From assembly GCF_003112735.1 (NCBI RefSeq), contig NZ_BFBR01000005.1:62001-126000 (forward strand): a stretch of 64,000 nt of DNA. Reading direction: 5' to 3'. This DNA comes from Candidatus Phycosocius bacilliformis. Lineage in GTDB: Bacteria; Pseudomonadota; Alphaproteobacteria; Caulobacterales; Aquidulcibacteraceae. This document shows, in pieces, positions 8,161-15,220 of the stretch (position 1 is its first letter; each line of letters begins with the position of its first letter). A program made the translations under genes and the position numbers. The notes under the pieces are model-generated. The model did no database searches, was not told where the DNA came from, and saw nothing but the letters and a program-made list of their open reading frames with translations.

Positions 8161-8993
8161 AGGCCATAAGCCAAGGCCTCGCTCACACTCATGGCAGCGG
8201 GATTGCCCGACACCAATGTGCCCATCACCAGAGCACTCATGAAATTATTGGCGACATGGGCACCAATAGCGGCTTCCAGCCCGTTAAGCCGCCAGGCCGA
8301 ATAGCCAAACAGAATGCCAAACGCGAAAGTCACAACATAGGTCGCCCAGCCCGAATGGCCGAAATGAAGCAAGGAAAAGATTGCTGATGTCACCAAGATG
8401 ACCATGAAGGTCCATGGAACAAAACGGCGAACATGTTGCGAAAGCCACCCACGAACAAAGACTTCCTCGAACGTGGCCTGCACGCCAAAGCCAATTGCAA
8501 ATGCGGTGACCATCAAGGCCCATTCCTGCCCGGTTAATCGGGCCAGTCGATCATTGAGTGGAGCCAAGCTGTCGCGATCCACGAGAGCTGAACTCACCAT
8601 GGCGAAAACCGACATGGTGAGTGCAGCAGCTGCCGCCAATGACCACCGAAACCGCGGTTGGGCGGTAAACAGACCCGCAATGGGGGCTTGCTCAACCCCT
8701 TTGCGCCACGCCAGCAGAAGCAGAAATGCAGGACCGAAACCGCCGATTGTCAGAGCCAGTGCGCCCATAACCTCGGTTTTGGTATCCACGGCAGTTGGCC
8801 CACCCATCACCATGTTCTTAAGAGGCGGGTAAAGCAGGGCAATCACCGCAATCGTCAATTGCCAGATCACCAAGATCAGAATGCCGCCTCCCAAGGTCTT
8901 CCAAAGCTTGGCACGATTGCCAATCATCTGATCCATGAATGCCGGACGCGATGAAAGGGAAGTCTCGGTGTTCACCAGCAATTCTTCACGCAT
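8088..8993 (-). CDS. CPBP family intramembrane glutamic endopeptidase (CAAX/Abi)
   Basis: A 301-residue membrane protein with about seven hydrophobic helices. It carries the three CPBP/Abi motifs: EEVFVRG (EExxxR) near residue 190, SLLHFGHS near 225, and HVANN near 260, which form the Glu/His active site in the Rce1-like family. Bacterial members act in protein maturation, bacteriocin immunity or unknown roles; no neighbour tells which. The ATG at 8993 has GGAG seven bases upstream and overlaps the comF stop by eight bases, so it is probably translated by coupling from comF. At the other end it overlaps rluB by 73 bases, giving an Arg-rich ending (DRRRSD). Confidence 0.8.
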   Translation of the reverse strand: MREELLVNTETSLSSRPAFMDQMIGNRAKLWKTLGGGILILVIWQLTIAVIALLYPPLKNMVMGGPTAVDTKTEVMGALALTIGGFGPAFLLLLAWRKGVEQAPIAGLFTAQPRFRWSLAAAAALTMSVFAMVSSALVDRDSLAPLNDRLARLTGQEWALMVTAFAIGFGVQATFEEVFVRGWLSQHVRRFVPWTFMVILVTSAIFSLLHFGHSGWATYVVTFAFGILFGYSAWRLNGLEAAIGAHVANNFMSALVMGTLVSGNPAAMSVSEALAYGLYLAGFVGLVEVWARFGPDRRRSD

Positions 8994-9771
8994 CAATCGG
9001 CTCCAGCGTGTCCTCAGGCGATGAGGTGACCCCATCCAGTTTGGCAGACCTGACAACCCGGGCCAATGTCACGCAGGATACGTGCGCGGCTCCGGCCCGC
9101 AGCAAAGCGCGCGTGCAGGCTTGCAAGGTTGCCCCCGTCGTCATCACATCATCAACCAAAATGATGGACTGGTCCTTAATTGCGGCTTGGGCGACAAAGG
9201 CCCCCTGGACATTGCGTTTGCGGCCAGTCGCTGAGAGACCATTCTGGCTTGGCGTGGCCCGCTTTCTGCTTACTAAATCGGGATTAAAGCGCCTGCCAAC
9301 CCGCGTGGCAAAAGCGTGGGCTAGCCAAGCAGATTGATTATAGCCCCGCTGCCAAAGGCGCGACCAATGCAAGGGGACAGGCACAATCTGATCGGCTTCT
9401 AAAGCAAAAGGGGCAGCTTCTGCCATCCAGTTGGCAAAGGCAGGCAGACCATCCTTGCGACCGCCATGTTTAAGGTCAAGGACCATGGGCCGGGATAAAT
9501 CGTCATAAACTAGGGCAGCGCGTGCCCGCTCATAGACGGGTGGCGCGACCAGACAGGCCGGGCAAATGATGTCTGGGCTGGTCGCCTCTGGCAATGGAAT
9601 ACCGCAACGCTGGCAGCCCGGACCATGCAGAAATGCCAAGGCTTGCCACAGCTCAGGTTCAAGTGTTCCCAGTCGGTCAACACGGGCGCTTGAAAGCAGC
9701 GACCGCGGTGGCCAAATCAGGTCGGCAAGTGTACGTCCCACCCGCGCCAGTCGCGAGCGTTGCGCCGACAT
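8986..9771 (-). CDS. comF: ComF/GntX family phosphoribosyltransferase-like protein
   Basis: A 261-residue member of the ComF family, needed for DNA uptake during transformation in competent species. It has the N-terminal zinc pair-of-pairs (CQRCGIPL then CPAC, about residues 55-75), the KHGGRKDG region, and the PRPP-type loop ILVDDVMTTGATL near residue 205. The ATG at 9771 has AGGTGG five bases upstream, a better start than the in-frame ATG at 9789 or the start at 9810. The next gene begins within its last codons. The pairing of comF with a divergent NDUFAF5-like methyltransferase is common in alphaproteobacteria. dprA, another uptake gene, lies at 21.3 kb. Confidence 0.85.
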   Translation of the reverse strand: MSAQRSRLARVGRTLADLIWPPRSLLSSARVDRLGTLEPELWQALAFLHGPGCQRCGIPLPEATSPDIICPACLVAPPVYERARAALVYDDLSRPMVLDLKHGGRKDGLPAFANWMAEAAPFALEADQIVPVPLHWSRLWQRGYNQSAWLAHAFATRVGRRFNPDLVSRKRATPSQNGLSATGRKRNVQGAFVAQAAIKDQSIILVDDVMTTGATLQACTRALLRAGAAHVSCVTLARVVRSAKLDGVTSSPEDTLEPIDA

Positions 9772-9816
9772 GTTTCCACCTGTAGTCATCCTCTCATAAA
9801 TAGCGCACATCTGATC

Positions 9817-10755
9817 ATGATGGAAAGCCTAGAATCAAATCGGATGTTTGATCGCCGCCTTTTGGCGAAGCGGCGCGGCCGTGCTGCGCGCGGCTTTCAT
9901 GGCGTGTCCTTCCTCAAACAGCGGGCAGTTGCAGACGTGTGTGAGCGTTTGGACTTTATCAACCGCCGGTTTGAGATTGTGCTCGATATCGGTTCGCACG
10001 GTCGCTATCTTGCCGAAACTTTGGCAGAGAATCGTGATTTGGCAGCTAAAATCGGCTTTGTGGCCGCGTGCGACCTCAGCTCTGCCTATTTTGCCGGCAA
10101 AAATGAACCTGGCTTTGTGGCTGATGAGGATCATATGCCTTTGGCCAATCAAAGCCTTGATCTGGTGGTCAGCACTTTGGGATTGCACTGGGTCAATGAT
10201 GTGCCGGGATTTCTGGCCCAAGTCCGCCTTGCATTGCGTCCCGATGGGTTATTTCTGGCAAGTTTTCTCGGCGGACGAACGCTGCAGGAATTGCGCGCCT
10301 GTCTGGCGCAAGCTGAAACCGAAGCCCATGGCGAGCCTCAGCCTCGGGTCTCACCCTTTGCCGACGCCCAAGATGGTGCCCAATTGCTTCAGCGCGCAGG
10401 CTTTGCTTTGCCGGTTGCTGACAGTGATGTTGTGACGGTGCGCTATGCCAATATGTTCGGCTTGTTGCGCGACCTCAAAGCCATGGGTGAAACCGCGGCC
10501 TTTGCTGCCAAGCCAACACGAAAGCTCACGCGCTCACTCATCGCGCGCGCGGCAGACCTGTATCAGTCCCATCATGCCGACCCAGATGGGCGGATCCGGG
10601 CCACATTTGAGTTGATCACCCTAACGGGTTGGGCTCCCCATGCCAGTCAGCAAAAGCCTTTGCGGCCTGGCAGCGCGCGTATGCGTCTGGCCGATGCTTT
10701 GGGGACCCAAGAGATTTCAACCGGGATCAAGCCGGGTGATGATGTCGCCAGCTAG
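9817..10755 (+). CDS. SAM-dependent methyltransferase, NDUFAF5/BioC-like
   Basis: A class I SAM methyltransferase of about 312 residues related to the mitochondrial complex I assembly factor NDUFAF5 and to BioC. It begins with the family FDRRLLAKRRGRAA block, followed by the SAM-binding motif VLDIGSHGRY near residue 52, DLVVSTLGLHWVNDVP near 112 and LRPDGLFLASFLGGRTLQELR near 130. The exact substrate is not known; NDUFAF5 hydroxylates an arginine in complex I, so a methylation role should not be assumed. The start is uncertain: ATGs at 9817, 9820 and 9844 are all in frame and none has a clear ribosome site. It is divergent from comF. Confidence 0.8.
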   Translation: MMESLESNRMFDRRLLAKRRGRAARGFHGVSFLKQRAVADVCERLDFINRRFEIVLDIGSHGRYLAETLAENRDLAAKIGFVAACDLSSAYFAGKNEPGFVADEDHMPLANQSLDLVVSTLGLHWVNDVPGFLAQVRLALRPDGLFLASFLGGRTLQELRACLAQAETEAHGEPQPRVSPFADAQDGAQLLQRAGFALPVADSDVVTVRYANMFGLLRDLKAMGETAAFAAKPTRKLTRSLIARAADLYQSHHADPDGRIRATFELITLTGWAPHASQQKPLRPGSARMRLADALGTQEISTGIKPGDDVAS

Positions 10756-10822
10756 AGCCGAATTGATTTGGCCCATATGACTTGAGCCGTGCGCACAGCG
10801 CCTCTGGGGTAAATCATTCCAA

Positions 10823-10842
10823 GGCCTGAATTCATCCAGGCC
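10823..10842. terminator. Hairpin between methyltransferase and pilin genes
   Basis: GGCCTG at 10823-10828 pairs with CAGGCC at 10837-10842 across eight bases, extended by flanking AA/TT. It lies midway in the 155-base gap between two convergent genes and could stop transcription from either side. No T-run is present. Confidence 0.35.
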
Positions 10843-10910
10843 CTTCTCGGGACGGGTCCACCATATTGGGTTTGGTCAATCTGGACTAAGTTCCCGCTGT
10901 CTGGTGCCTG

Positions 10911-11081
10911 TTATCGACCAATGGCGGCGAGAATATTTGACGTCACATTGGCATACATGCCATCGCTGCTGGTGCCGACATGGCGCAAGCCCACAATCAT
11001 CACAACTGTCATGAAGGCCGCGATCAAGCCATATTCAATGGCTGTGGCACCGCGTTCATTTTTCAATCGCTTCCAATTCAT
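10911..11081 (-). CDS. Flp family type IVb pilin
   Basis: A 56-residue prepilin. It shows the type IVb pattern: a short basic leader (MNWKRLKNERG), prepilin peptidase cleavage expected after the Gly at residue 11, then ATAIEYGLIAAFMTVVMIVG, in which the Glu and Tyr at about positions 5 and 6 of the mature chain and the hydrophobic helix drive assembly. A short soluble tail follows. The start ATG overlaps the TGA of the upstream MutT-like gene by the ATGA arrangement, so it is translationally coupled to it. No tad secretion genes (cpaA-F, tadBC) are in the window. Flp pili serve in attachment and tight adherence. Confidence 0.85.
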   Translation of the reverse strand: MNWKRLKNERGATAIEYGLIAAFMTVVMIVGLRHVGTSSDGMYANVTSNILAAIGR

Positions 11082-11494
11082 GCGTTCTGGCTCTGAAACA
11101 AATGGGATGAAAGAACAGGGATCAAAGGCAAATCCGCTGCCGGCATAGGATAGTCTTGGAGGGCCTCTGGCTGAACCCATGCCAAGGCTTGACCCTCGCG
11201 ACCACGGGGCTGGCCTTGCCACGTGCGGGTGGTCCACAGGGGCATGAGGAGGTGAAAGTTTTCATAGGTGTGCGACGCAAAGCCCAAAGGCTCAAGGTCA
11301 GCGGGCGCAACATCGACACCCAATTCCTCAAAAAGCTCGCGGCAAAGGGCAGATTCTGGGCGCTCGCCAGCTTCAATCTTGCCGCCGGGAAACTCCCACA
11401 GCCCTGCAAGACTTTTGCCCTCTGGTCGTTGAGCTAATAACACGGCCCCGTTCCCATCAATCAAAGCTGCTGCGGCCACAAGTACCAGTCGCAT
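11078..11494 (-). CDS. mutT: MutT-like NUDIX hydrolase (8-oxo-dGTP diphosphatase)
   Basis: A 138-residue NUDIX protein that likely removes 8-oxo-dGTP from the nucleotide pool. It starts MRLVLVAAAALID and has the full NUDIX box GGKIEAGERPESALCRELFEELGV (positions about 35-58, written here within the family pattern G-x5-E-x7-RE-x2-EE-x-G). The ATG at 11494 is chosen because it gives the family start and has an AAAGGG-rich leader; longer in-frame extension toward 11605 overlaps argJ and is not family-like. It lies 73 bases after the argJ stop on the same strand, probably in one operon, and its stop overlaps the pilin start. Confidence 0.85.
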   Translation of the reverse strand: MRLVLVAAAALIDGNGAVLLAQRPEGKSLAGLWEFPGGKIEAGERPESALCRELFEELGVDVAPADLEPLGFASHTYENFHLLMPLWTTRTWQGQPRGREGQALAWVQPEALQDYPMPAADLPLIPVLSSHLFQSQNA

Positions 11495-11567
11495 ACGCCC
11501 TACCCTTTCCAATGTTAGGCCATAAGTCTTAAATATTTGCCTTCCAAAGTCATAAAATTGATCCTGT

Positions 11568-12800
11568 TTAGGAACGATAGTCGCCATTGATCTTGATGTA
11601 ACCATGGGTCAGGTCACAAGTCCAAACAATGGCCCGCCCGTTTCCCAAACCTACATTGACAAGAATATCAATCTCTTGGCCTTTCATATGGGCATCAACT
11701 TGGGCAACATCATAGTCAACCGCACCGCCATGTCGCGCGGTCCATTCCCCGCCAAAACGCACCGCCATATTGTCGACCGCAATGGGCTCTCCCGCCTTGC
11801 CAACGGCCATAACAACCCGGCCCCAATTGGCATCTTCCCCGGCGATGGCGGTTTTGACCAAGGGTGAATTGGCAATGGCAAAGGCAATGGCGCGGGCAGA
11901 CGCGTCACTGTGCGCCCCTTCGACCGTGACTTGGATCAGTTTTTGCGCCCCTTCCCCGTCACGGACCACCTGCAAGGCCAGATCCAACAGGACTTGGCGG
12001 AGGGCTTCTGAGAAGGCACCCAGCCGGGGATCATCCTGTGTGGTGATGGGGCTGGCCCCATTTGCCCCGGTGGCAAACACCAAAAGCGTGTCGGAGGTTG
12101 AGGTATCGCTGTCAACAGTAATGGCATTGAACGTGGTCTCGACATGGGCAGAGACCAATGATTGCAGGACAGAGGGGGCAATGTCGGCATCGGTGAATAC
12201 GAAAGCCAACATGGTTGCCATATTGGGGGCGATCATGCCCGAGCCTTTGGCAAGGCCCGCGATCCGCACCTCAACCCCATCAAGGTCTAAACAGGCCCCG
12301 GCCCCTTTGGGAAATGTGTCGGTGGTGGAAAAAGCCCGCGCCAATGCTTCCCAATCCGGCGCAGCCAAAGCAGCAATGGCCTGTGGCAAAGTGTCGGCCA
12401 CACGATTTGGCGCAACAGGCACCCCAATCACACCCGTGGCCGCCAGAAAGACTTCGTGAGGCGCGCACCCCACAAGGGCACACGTCTGTTTTACGGTGGC
12501 TGCATTCTTTGCCACGCCGGCTGGACCAGTAAAAGCATTTGAATTACCGGCATTGACCACCAGCGCCCGCGCCCGACCCTTGGGCAGTTGGGCCGCACAC
12601 CAATCCACATCCGCCGAGCGGGTTGCACTGCGCGTCAACGCTCCGGCCACACTGGCACCGTGCGGGAATATCACCGTCATCAGATCATTGCGCGTCCCGG
12701 CATAAAACCCCACGCGGGTGGCAGAGGCCTGCATGCCCGCCACGTTGGGCAGGTCTGGAAAAGCATCGGGGGCGAGCGGGGAGATCGGCAGGTCTTTCAT
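11568..12800 (-). CDS. argJ: Bifunctional ornithine acetyltransferase/N-acetylglutamate synthase
   Basis: Transfers acetyl from N-acetylornithine to glutamate in the cyclic arginine pathway and in some species also makes N-acetylglutamate from acetyl-CoA. The 410-residue precursor cleaves itself at the Ala-Thr bond inside KGSGMIAPNMATML; Thr196 then becomes the catalytic N-terminal nucleophile of the beta chain. Other family landmarks are VNAGNSNAFTG near residue 83, the GEDANWGRV block near 316 and the ending HGYIKINGDYRS. Start at the ATG 12798-12800. The argJ-mutT pairing is widespread in alphaproteobacteria. Whether it is mono- or bifunctional cannot be read from motifs alone. Confidence 0.93.
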   Translation of the reverse strand: MKDLPISPLAPDAFPDLPNVAGMQASATRVGFYAGTRNDLMTVIFPHGASVAGALTRSATRSADVDWCAAQLPKGRARALVVNAGNSNAFTGPAGVAKNAATVKQTCALVGCAPHEVFLAATGVIGVPVAPNRVADTLPQAIAALAAPDWEALARAFSTTDTFPKGAGACLDLDGVEVRIAGLAKGSGMIAPNMATMLAFVFTDADIAPSVLQSLVSAHVETTFNAITVDSDTSTSDTLLVFATGANGASPITTQDDPRLGAFSEALRQVLLDLALQVVRDGEGAQKLIQVTVEGAHSDASARAIAFAIANSPLVKTAIAGEDANWGRVVMAVGKAGEPIAVDNMAVRFGGEWTARHGGAVDYDVAQVDAHMKGQEIDILVNVGLGNGRAIVWTCDLTHGYIKINGDYRS

Positions 12801-12884
12801 GGCGCTGGCTCTAGACCCAAGTTCAGAGCAAGTCGATGGTTTTTCGCGTTTGACCTTGCCAGAGATTCAGGGCGAGAAGAGCGC

Positions 12885-13874
12885 ATGCGACACGAAAAAT
12901 CTGCCCGCCTTGTTGAACTCGCCCGCCATTTGGCGGCCAGCTCCTATGGCCTGACCCTCGATGAAATGGCTGAGAAGCTGGATGTCAAACGCCGCACGAT
13001 TGAGCGCATGCGCGATCAATTGGCGATGATGTATCCCGATCTTGAAGAGATTTCTGACCCGCCTACCAAGCGTTGGCGGCTGCCCAAGGGGCTCGACAGC
13101 TTCACGCTGGCCCCGACAAGTGAGGAGATGGCTGCCCTCACCACCGCACAAAAGCAGCTTGAACGGGCCAATCCGCAAGCTGCCCATGCGCTCAGCAGTC
13201 TTGAGACCAAATTGCTGTCCGCGCTCAAATCCAATGTTAAGCGCCGCTTGGCCACCGACATTGAGGCGCTGATGCAGGCTGAGGCCATCGCTGTGCAGCC
13301 AGGACCGCGCGCCAGTGTGGACAAGGACGTCCTGCAAGTGTTGCGCGATGCGCTTTTGGCTCTCAAACAGGTGCAAGTGCATTATTCGGGCGGTTCAGGT
13401 GGCCCGCGCCAGCGCGATCTTGTCCCCTATGGCATTTTGTTTGGCGGAGAAGCCTATTTGATCGCGCGTGAAGCCCATGTCAGCGAGGACGCTCCCCCGC
13501 GCATGTGGCGGATCGACCGCATGAGGTCACCCATTATGCTGGATGTGCCCGGCGGCGCGCCGGAGGGCTTTGACTTGCAAGCCTATTCAGAGCGCTCATT
13601 CGGCGTTTATCAGGAAGACACGGTGGACGTGTGTTTGCGCGTATTTCCAGATTTTGCCGAAGAAGCCAGCCGCTGGGTCTTCCATCCACGCCAGAGCCTT
13701 GAACCCCAAGAAGATGGGGCGCTGCTGGTACGGCTGCATGGCGGGGGTCTGAATGAACTGGCCTGGAGCCTGTTTCGCTGGGGTGGGAAGCTTGAAATCC
13801 TTGCCCCACCAGCCCTGAAGCGGGCGATGGCCAATGCGCTTGATCTGGCCAACACCATGCTGAAAGCCGGATAG
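12885..13874 (+). CDS. WYL domain-containing transcriptional regulator
   Basis: A 329-residue regulator. The N-terminus (residues about 5-60) is a helix-turn-helix of the HTH_11/DeoR-like kind (LTLDEMAEKLDVKRRTIERMRDQL). The middle holds the WYL Sm-like domain (RQRDLVPYGILFGGEAYLIARE, about residues 175-205), which in characterised relatives senses nucleic-acid ligands, and the C-terminus is a WCX domain. The ATG at 12885 follows GAGAAGAG by about three bases and gives the family-standard MRHEKSARLVELA start; the longer frame upstream runs through the argJ promoter and is not protein-like. Divergent from argJ. Target genes are unknown. Confidence 0.82.
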   Translation: MRHEKSARLVELARHLAASSYGLTLDEMAEKLDVKRRTIERMRDQLAMMYPDLEEISDPPTKRWRLPKGLDSFTLAPTSEEMAALTTAQKQLERANPQAAHALSSLETKLLSALKSNVKRRLATDIEALMQAEAIAVQPGPRASVDKDVLQVLRDALLALKQVQVHYSGGSGGPRQRDLVPYGILFGGEAYLIAREAHVSEDAPPRMWRIDRMRSPIMLDVPGGAPEGFDLQAYSERSFGVYQEDTVDVCLRVFPDFAEEASRWVFHPRQSLEPQEDGALLVRLHGGGLNELAWSLFRWGGKLEILAPPALKRAMANALDLANTMLKAG

Positions 13875-13922
13875 TGCGGCCTGTCGCCTCACTGTTTGTT
13901 GCGTTTCCACGCCTGCCCAAAA

Positions 13923-13938
13923 GCCGCTAAAGAGCGGC
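13923..13938 (+). promoter_or_regulatory. Hairpin directly before the lspA start
   Basis: GCCGCT at 13923-13928 pairs with AGCGGC at 13933-13938 across AAAG, ending one base before the lspA ATG at 13940. The loop and 3' arm contain the only purine-rich ribosome-site candidate (AAAGAG), so folding would hide it. The effect on translation is inference. Confidence 0.35.
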
Positions 13939-13939
13939 C

Positions 13940-14500
13940 ATGACATCGCCCAAAGCCAAACGCCCGCCAGCTCCATCGCCTGCACCCATCTGGGGTGTTG
14001 GGCTGATCCTGCTTATTCTGGGCCTTGATCAGATCAGCAAATATTGGGTCTTGAACCATTTAGACCTGCTGATCCTTGGCCATATTGAGATATCACCCAT
14101 CTTCGACCTCACCATGGTCTGGAATTATGGCGTCAGCTTCGGGGCCTTGAAAGCCCATGCCGATTGGCAGCGTTGGGCACTGGTGGCCCTATCTGCCGGG
14201 ATTGCCAGTATTTTTGCCATCTGGTTGTTCAAAGCCCAGAGGCGGCAGACATTTCTGGCCTTGAGCCTCGTGATTGGTGGGGCCATTGGCAATATGATTG
14301 ACCGCGTCCGCTTTGGTGCAGTGGCTGATTTCCTGAATTTTTCAGGGCTCTATTTCCCTTGGGTCTTCAATGTAGCCGATGCAGCCATCACGGTCGGGGC
14401 GATCCTACTGGCGTTGGATATGCTGATGAACCCCGACGATCCGCCACAATCGAAACAAGATTCACCGTCAGATAAATCTTCTGAGACGTCTGCGGCCTGA
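13940..14500 (+). CDS. lspA: Lipoprotein signal peptidase (signal peptidase II)
   Basis: Inner-membrane aspartic protease that removes the signal peptide from diacylated prolipoproteins. The 186-residue protein has four hydrophobic helices and the conserved blocks DQISKYWV (about residue 30), GGAIGNMIDRVRFGAVADF (113-131) and VFNVADAAI (142-150). The catalytic pair is D130 and D147 by alignment to the family. The Pro/Ala-rich N-terminus and the Ser/Asp-rich C-terminus are species-specific tails. A potential substrate, a lipoprotein, is encoded directly downstream. Start chosen at the first ATG, immediately after a small hairpin. Confidence 0.93.
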   Translation: MTSPKAKRPPAPSPAPIWGVGLILLILGLDQISKYWVLNHLDLLILGHIEISPIFDLTMVWNYGVSFGALKAHADWQRWALVALSAGIASIFAIWLFKAQRRQTFLALSLVIGGAIGNMIDRVRFGAVADFLNFSGLYFPWVFNVADAAITVGAILLALDMLMNPDDPPQSKQDSPSDKSSETSAA

Positions 14501-14614
14501 CGACTGGACCTTGAGGCGGGCTTGCGTCTAAAAGAGGGTGAAGGTTTGTCTCGGCTTGGGCCTTGGTGCGTGACCCGCCTGCCCGCCGGAATTGAATGAC
14601 AGGGAGCGAAAGCT

Positions 14615-15169
14615 GTGAAGAAATCCCATTTTGGCCTTCTGGCCGTGACTGGTCTGGCATTTGTGACCCTGGGTGGATGCACCAGCGTTCGGCAGGCCTT
14701 GGGCAGCGAAAAGACCGCCCCTGACGAGTTCCGTGTTGTGTCGAAGGCTCCGCTGGTTGTGCCGCCTGAATTCAACCTGCGCCCACCCCGTCCCGGCGAA
14801 GCCCGCCCGATGGAATTGCGCGCCGATCTGCAAGCCCGCAATGCCGTGTTCGGCGTGCAATTGGGGGCAACCGCATCTGATGGTGAGCGTCTTTTGGTGG
14901 AAAAGGCCGGTGGCACCAATGCTGACCCACGTATCCGCGCCGTGATTGATGAAGAGACGGGCGGTGTGGCTCGCAAGCCTACCAATCTGGCAGACCGTAT
15001 CATGGGCCTTGCCGCTCCGGCTCCAACCCAGCCCGCCGACCCGCTGATGGCCGAAGCTGAAGCAGAGCGTCTGCGGCTTGAAAAAGCCGCTATTCGCAAC
15101 GCAACGGGCGGTCAGCCTGTCAGCATCCAGCAAAATAAGCCGCGCGGGTTCAAACTGCCAGGCATGTAA
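14615..15169 (+). CDS. DUF3035 lipoprotein, BamF-like
   Basis: A 184-residue lipoprotein of the DUF3035 family, described in Caulobacter as an accessory subunit (BamF) of the outer-membrane barrel assembly machine. It has a signal peptide with lipobox LGGC (Cys at about residue 23), followed by the conserved DEFRVVSKAPLVVPPEFNLRPPRPGEARP segment, here spanning about residues 36-65, and a hydrophilic, Ala-rich tail. The start is GTG at 14615, with AGGGAG eight bases upstream and no better ATG. It follows lspA by 114 bases, as in many alphaproteobacteria, where an M16 peptidase usually comes next; here mutL does. BamF membership is by motif likeness. Confidence 0.75.
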   Translation: MKKSHFGLLAVTGLAFVTLGGCTSVRQALGSEKTAPDEFRVVSKAPLVVPPEFNLRPPRPGEARPMELRADLQARNAVFGVQLGATASDGERLLVEKAGGTNADPRIRAVIDEETGGVARKPTNLADRIMGLAAPAPTQPADPLMAEAEAERLRLEKAAIRNATGGQPVSIQQNKPRGFKLPGM

Positions 15170-15220
15170 GGCCTGCGCCTTCAACTGGTCGACTCACCGC
15201 TTTTGTCCCAAGGTGGCCCG

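Noticed and set aside
12588-12884. N-terminal extension of the WYL regulator
   Set aside because: Lies within the argJ coding region and promoter, lacks family likeness, and the ATG at 12885 has a good ribosome site.
14615-15169. Outer-membrane porin or M16 peptidase at this place
   Set aside because: The usual alphaproteobacterial order would put an M16 peptidase after lspA and the lipoprotein, but the next gene is clearly mutL.
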